Shown here: one piece after another, positions 60,663 through 64,000 of the stretch | Layout of the letters: each line of letters begins with the position of its first letter | Numbering within the stretch: the stretch's first letter is position 1 | IMG/VR virus record: IMGVR_UViG_3300033571_024432 | Coordinates: 52,708-116,707 of that record | DNA length: 64,000 nucleotides | Source of the DNA: a virus | Reading direction: 5' to 3' (one strand) | Made by a program: the position numbers and the translations under genes | The notes under the pieces: model-generated | Database searches by the model: none | What the model was told of the DNA's origin: nothing | The model's input: the letters and a program-made list of their open reading frames with translations, nothing else

Positions 60663-61994
60663 ATGTCTAAAAAACAATCACAAAAAACAACTGAACATGA
60701 TTTATTACATTCGAATGAAATTGTTGATCCAATTAAATTAAAGAATTTTGATTTATCTAGATATTTAATTGGATTAATTAGTTATGAACCATTTTATTCT
60801 AGAATTTTGCGATCTGTTAATAAGGTTGAAACAACTTCTGTTTCAACAGCAGGTGTTTCAACAACAGTTGATAAAATTACATTATTTTGGAATAGAAATT
60901 TTTTAGCATCATTAGAAGACAAACAAGTTATTGGTGTTTTAAAACATGAATGCTTACATTTATTATATGACCACACTACATTTAGAAAAAGAGATCCACA
61001 TATTATTTGGAATTATGCAACAGATCTCAGTATTAATACTTTATTAAATCCTGATGAATTACCAAAAGGTGGTTTAATACCAGGAGTTAAATTTGATGAA
61101 TTACCAGATGAAAAAATTGCTAATATGACATCTGAACAAATTGAAAGATATAATAAATTATCTGAACTAATTGGTAATTTTCCTCCGGAAAAATCTGCAG
61201 ATTGGTATTTTGAAAAATTAATGAATGATGATACAATCAAAGATATGATTGAAAAAGGTGAACAGCAATTAAATGAATTAAAAGAATTATTAGGTAAAAT
61301 GGATGATCATGATTCTTGGGGAGAAATGAGTGAAGATGAGCGTGAGCAAATTCAACAAAAAATTAAAGAAATCATCAAAGACGCTAATATTGAATGTCAA
61401 ACAAAAAACTCATGGGGTTCAGTACATCAATCAATTCAAAAAGAAATTAGGAGATTATTACATAAAGAAATCAGTTGGAAGGATGTATTAAAAAGATTTA
61501 TTGGTTTTAGTTCTAGAAATGAAAGAACTCAAACTGTAACTAAATTAAATAGAAAATATCCAGGCGTACATGCAGGTATTATGAAAGAATATAAACCAAA
61601 AATCGCTGTGTATATTGATGAATCAGGTTCTGTTGATGATGGATCATTAGAAAAATTCTTTGCTGAATTACATAATTTATCTAATTTTTGCGATTTTACT
61701 TTATTCAAATTTGATACAGCAGTTGATGATTCTACAAAATTAGAATTTTCAAAAGGCAAAAAATATAATTTAAATAGACAATGTTCTGGTGGCACTGATT
61801 TTAATGCACCTACTTTACATGGAAATAAAAATAGAAATGAATTCGATGGCATGATTATCATGACAGATGGTGACGCTCCTAAACCTGAAAAATCACGTAT
61901 TAGAAGATGTTGGGTATTATGTAATAATAACGATTTATATTTTGGTAATGATCAAGCAGATACAAGAGATTTTATAGTGAAAATGTCAAAATAA
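60663..61994 (+). CDS. VWA / HExxH protein, partner of the MoxR ATPase
   Basis: A 443-residue protein with an N-terminal putative metallopeptidase domain (LKHECLHLLYDHT; H95, E96, H99), followed by NYATDLSIN, a charged helical middle, and a C-terminal VWA-like domain (IAVYIDESGSVDDG with the D-x-S-x-S metal site near residue 319, then FDGMIIMTDGDAP). This matches the two-domain VWA-like predicted metallopeptidases paired with MoxR genes in bacteria. Function in phage unknown. Confidence 0.92.
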   Translation: MSKKQSQKTTEHDLLHSNEIVDPIKLKNFDLSRYLIGLISYEPFYSRILRSVNKVETTSVSTAGVSTTVDKITLFWNRNFLASLEDKQVIGVLKHECLHLLYDHTTFRKRDPHIIWNYATDLSINTLLNPDELPKGGLIPGVKFDELPDEKIANMTSEQIERYNKLSELIGNFPPEKSADWYFEKLMNDDTIKDMIEKGEQQLNELKELLGKMDDHDSWGEMSEDEREQIQQKIKEIIKDANIECQTKNSWGSVHQSIQKEIRRLLHKEISWKDVLKRFIGFSSRNERTQTVTKLNRKYPGVHAGIMKEYKPKIAVYIDESGSVDDGSLEKFFAELHNLSNFCDFTLFKFDTAVDDSTKLEFSKGKKYNLNRQCSGGTDFNAPTLHGNKNRNEFDGMIIMTDGDAPKPEKSRIRRCWVLCNNNDLYFGNDQADTRDFIVKMSK

Positions 61995-61999
61995 ATGTT

Positions 62000-62028
62000 T
62001 TGTAAAGTTATAATAATTTTTATATAAT
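62000..62028 (+). promoter_or_regulatory. Promoter, TTGTAA-type
   Basis: TTGTAA (62000-62005), 17-base spacer, TATAAT (62023-62028), 42 bases before the gene at 62071. Confidence 0.75.
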
Positions 62029-62070
62029 AATAATATAATAAAAAATAAATTATCTATGAAAGGTAAAAAA

Positions 62071-62364
62071 ATGGCAAGTTTTAGTCAAAATAATAAAGTA
62101 AATAATAATAATATTTGGTTTGATGAAAGAGATCTAAGAAACTACAATAGAGCTCAAGTAACATGTATGAGATCAGGTTTGTCAGATGATGAGCAATCTT
62201 TAATTCCAAATATCTTTAATGCACAAGATTTAAATGAAATGCTTAGGGCTACAAATTCATATCTAAACTCATACAATAGACAAACATTTAGATGCAGTTA
62301 TAATACAAAGTTCTTTCTTGAAGCATTAGCTACAAGTATCGAAGCTGATTTATCAGGTGTTTAA
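62071..62364 (+). CDS. Small hypothetical protein
   Basis: A 97-residue protein. The ATG at 62071 is preferred because AAAGG lies seven or eight bases upstream; the ATG at 62056 would place this ribosome-binding site inside the gene. N-rich start (NNKVNNNNIWFDERDLRNYNR), helical end. Function unknown. Confidence 0.75.
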   Translation: MASFSQNNKVNNNNIWFDERDLRNYNRAQVTCMRSGLSDDEQSLIPNIFNAQDLNEMLRATNSYLNSYNRQTFRCSYNTKFFLEALATSIEADLSGV

Positions 62365-62389
62365 TATTTAAATAATAAAAGAAAATAAA

Positions 62390-63142
62390 ATGAAATATAA
62401 AACATTATTTGTATCAGATATTCATTTAGGTCATCCATCATCAAAAGCAGAACAATTATTAGAAATTATAGATAATAATGAATTTGAAAATATATATTTA
62501 ATTGGTGATATAATAGATTTATGGTATCTAAAAAGACACAAATTAAAATTTTATAAATCTCATACTAGACTTATAGAAAAAATAATACATTTGTCTAATA
62601 AAAATACAAATGTGTTTTACATAATTGGTAACCATGATGAAAGTTTAAGAAGTTTTTTAAAAGATAATAAATTTAATTTTGGAAATATTTCTTTATTAAA
62701 CGAAACTGTTTATATTTCTAATAACAAAAAGTTTTTAATTACGCATGGCGACAAATATGATTCACTAACATATAGTAAATCAGGTCGTTTTGTAATGTTA
62801 TTTGGCGATTTTCTATATGATTTAGTTTCATTTATCGATAGAATTCAATTATCTTTTCGTAAATTATTTAAAATGAAATATTGGTCATTATCTGGATTTT
62901 GTAAGAAAGTCGTAAAAGGTGCTATTACATTTATTCAAAATTATGAAAAGATAATTACTCATGATGCAAAAGAACTAGGATATGATGGCGTAATTTGTGG
63001 TCATATTCATCACCCTAAAAAGGAGATTATTAATGGAATATTATATCTCAACGATGGCGATTTTATGGAGTCATGTTCAGTGCTAATAGAAAATGAAAAC
63101 TCAGAATTTTCATTTATATTTAATGAACCGAAATACAAATAA
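62390..63142 (+). CDS. LpxH-like metallophosphoesterase
   Basis: A 250-residue calcineurin-type phosphoesterase. Metal motifs in order: D-x-H (SDIHLGH, residues 10-16), GD (IGDIIDLW), GNHDE, THGDKYD, and CGHIHHP. The order and the GDxxDLW element match UDP-2,3-diacylglucosamine hydrolases and relatives. In bacteria LpxH makes lipid A precursors; in a phage it may alter the envelope or hydrolyse a nucleotide. The substrate is not proven. Confidence 0.88.
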   Translation: MKYKTLFVSDIHLGHPSSKAEQLLEIIDNNEFENIYLIGDIIDLWYLKRHKLKFYKSHTRLIEKIIHLSNKNTNVFYIIGNHDESLRSFLKDNKFNFGNISLLNETVYISNNKKFLITHGDKYDSLTYSKSGRFVMLFGDFLYDLVSFIDRIQLSFRKLFKMKYWSLSGFCKKVVKGAITFIQNYEKIITHDAKELGYDGVICGHIHHPKKEIINGILYLNDGDFMESCSVLIENENSEFSFIFNEPKYK

Positions 63143-63186
63143 AAATATTTTTAAAAACATATATAGTATAAAATAAAGGATTATAT

Positions 63187-63784
63187 ATGTTAATATCTGA
63201 AAGAAATTTAAGAAGTATTATTCAAAATATTATTTATGAAGCAAGAGCAACAGGTAAAGGATCAAGAGGACCATATAAAAAACATCCAAAAAAAAGAACT
63301 TCCACCTGAGCCACCTATTAGATGGGCTAAAGGATATGGTCCTGATTCATTTGAAATAGATCTTGATGCAGAAGTTGAAAGAATTAATGCTGAATCTGCA
63401 GAACTTGAAAGAAGAAGAAATTTAAAACCAACATACGTTAAATCTGTATCATATGACTTTAAACCTCCAAGAAATAGTAATGGTTATTATGATACAAATA
63501 CCTTAAATAACGAAGATTGGAATTCAAATTATTCTAATAAAAGCGAAACATATGGAACTACATATCCTGGAGAAGATATAGAAGATTTTAAAGGAGAAAG
63601 TTTAAACAGCACAGGATATTCAGATACTATAGGTGAACAATGTTGGGAAGAACAAAATCCTGGTGTATTACCTATAGACGGTGATATATGTTCTAATGAA
63701 GTAGGAACTTTTGAATATTTCAATAATAGATGGAATATTATGAATACATTAAAAAAGAAAATAAAAAGAACAAATGTTAAATAA
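63187..63784 (+). CDS. Leader-bearing gene with apparent frameshift at A8
   Basis: The first reading frame (63187-63309, 40 codons) gives a model leader, MLISERNLRSIIQNIIYE, E18 before A19, then a basic stretch and a stop. The following bases continue as an open frame in +1 (from about 63290 to 63784: ELPPEPPIRWAKGYG, DAEVERINAESAELERRRN, then a Gly/Asn/Thr-rich tail). The frame change falls on the eight-A run after CC (about 63287-63294). Seven A would join the frames. Either a homopolymer error, a broken gene, or slippage is responsible. The body without the leader is about 160 residues, of unknown function. Confidence 0.72.
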
Positions 63785-63842
63785 AGATTTTAAAAAACAA
63801 AAAAAGTCTTTATAATAAATTAAAAAGAAAGAGATCAATAAA

Positions 63843-64000
63843 ATGGAACAAGATCAATTATTAGTTGTAGATGCAGGATTAGTTGACGCAACAACAGAAC
63901 AAACAGACTTATCAGCAGGTACATCAGCAGGTGTTGAAGCAGGTACATCAGCAGGTGTTGAAGCAGGTACATCAGCAGGTGTTGAAGCAGGTACATCAGC
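63843..64000 (+). CDS. Repeat protein, cut by window end
   Basis: The first 52 codons of a gene without the leader: MEQDQLLVVDAGLVDATT, followed by tandem octapeptides GTSAGVEA. The DNA unit is 24 bases, exact from 63918 (63918-63941, 63942-63965, 63966-63989) and still running at the window edge. Each octapeptide is itself two G-x-x-A halves. A repetitive fibre or surface protein is plausible; the rest is outside the window. Confidence 0.75.
   Translation, partial: MEQDQLLVVDAGLVDATTEQTDLSAGTSAGVEAGTSAGVEAGTSAGVEAGTS
63918..64000 (+). repeat. Perfect 24-base tandem repeat
   Basis: Three full identical units plus 11 bases of a fourth, in frame, encoding GTSAGVEA repeats. Repeat number beyond the window is unknown. 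Confidence 0.9.

Noticed and set aside
61529-61861. Minus-strand open frame of 110 codons inside the VWA gene
   Set aside because: Overlaps the conserved VWA domain, and no start signal is visible.
1-64000. tRNA genes, rRNA, CRISPR array, insertion sequences
   Set aside because: No cloverleaf-like GC-richer segment, no regularly spaced repeats and no transposase motifs were noticed; gaps are too short and AT-rich. A tRNA-finding program would be decisive.

Overview
The window reads as part of the genome of a large, very AT-rich tailed bacteriophage (jumbo-phage style), probably infecting a Gram-negative host. Evidence: dense, mostly plus-strand genes with stop/start overlaps and no gap above about 200 bases; phage-type nucleotide metabolism and replication genes (ThyX, type II thymidine kinase, dCMP deaminase, dUTPase/MazG-like NTPase, deoxyribosyltransferase, a DNA polymerase III alpha homologue, a FEN-type exonuclease); its own chaperonin, sigma factor, UV endonuclease and lysis-type murein enzymes; and many large proteins without recognisable homologues. 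A lipobox lipoprotein and an LpxH-like phosphoesterase fit a Gram-negative host. No rRNA, tRNA, CRISPR array or insertion sequence was seen. Host and phage genus cannot be named from the sequence.

Layout. 1-6.7 kb: two paralogous leader-bearing proteins, then two minus-strand leader-bearing proteins. 6.7-9.2 kb: a basic protein, a ClpP-like pair (first copy lacks the catalytic Ser and His, second intact) and ThyX. 9.2-15 kb: an HExxH protein, small genes, dUTPase-like, deoxyribosyltransferase, membrane protein, thioredoxin. 15.1-18.7 kb: DNA polymerase III alpha. 18.8-23.8 kb: two more members of the paralogous family around a minus-strand gene. 23.8-25.8 kb: phosphatase, thymidine kinase, dCMP deaminase. 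25.9-39.3 kb: a long run of probable virion proteins, including a Fe/Mn superoxide dismutase-like protein and a 1269-residue protein. 39.3-44.6 kb: exonuclease, GroEL-like chaperonin, a sigma factor split over two genes, and a peptide deformylase homologue lacking all its metal ligands. 44.7-50.1 kb: leader-bearing proteins, a ParB-like protein and an envelope set ending in a lipoprotein. 50.3-52.2 kb: UV endonuclease and small genes. 52.2-58.4 kb: a 1030-residue PD-(D/E)XK-like protein, an EF-hand protein and a probable lysis region. 58.5-63.1 kb: HExxH protein, MoxR/VWA pair, LpxH-like phosphoesterase. 63.2-64 kb: a frameshifted leader gene and the start of a repeat protein cut by the window edge.

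Two genome-wide patterns stand out. (1) About 25-30 otherwise unrelated proteins begin with one amphipathic leader, roughly M-x-x-N-E-x-x-L-x-x-I-I-x-x-x-L-x-E, very often ending in (L/I)-x-E before a small residue. This has the form of the T4 capsid-targeting sequence cut by the prohead protease, and suggests a large set of packaged internal proteins. (2) Non-virion genes are preceded by one of two promoter types that share TATAAT: TTGTAA-N17-TATAAT (nine sites) and TACGTGAATA-N16-TATAAT (seven sites), with invariant spacing. Leader genes lack both, which suggests separate expression classes. SD-hiding hairpins precede three genes, including the first gene of the probable lysis region.
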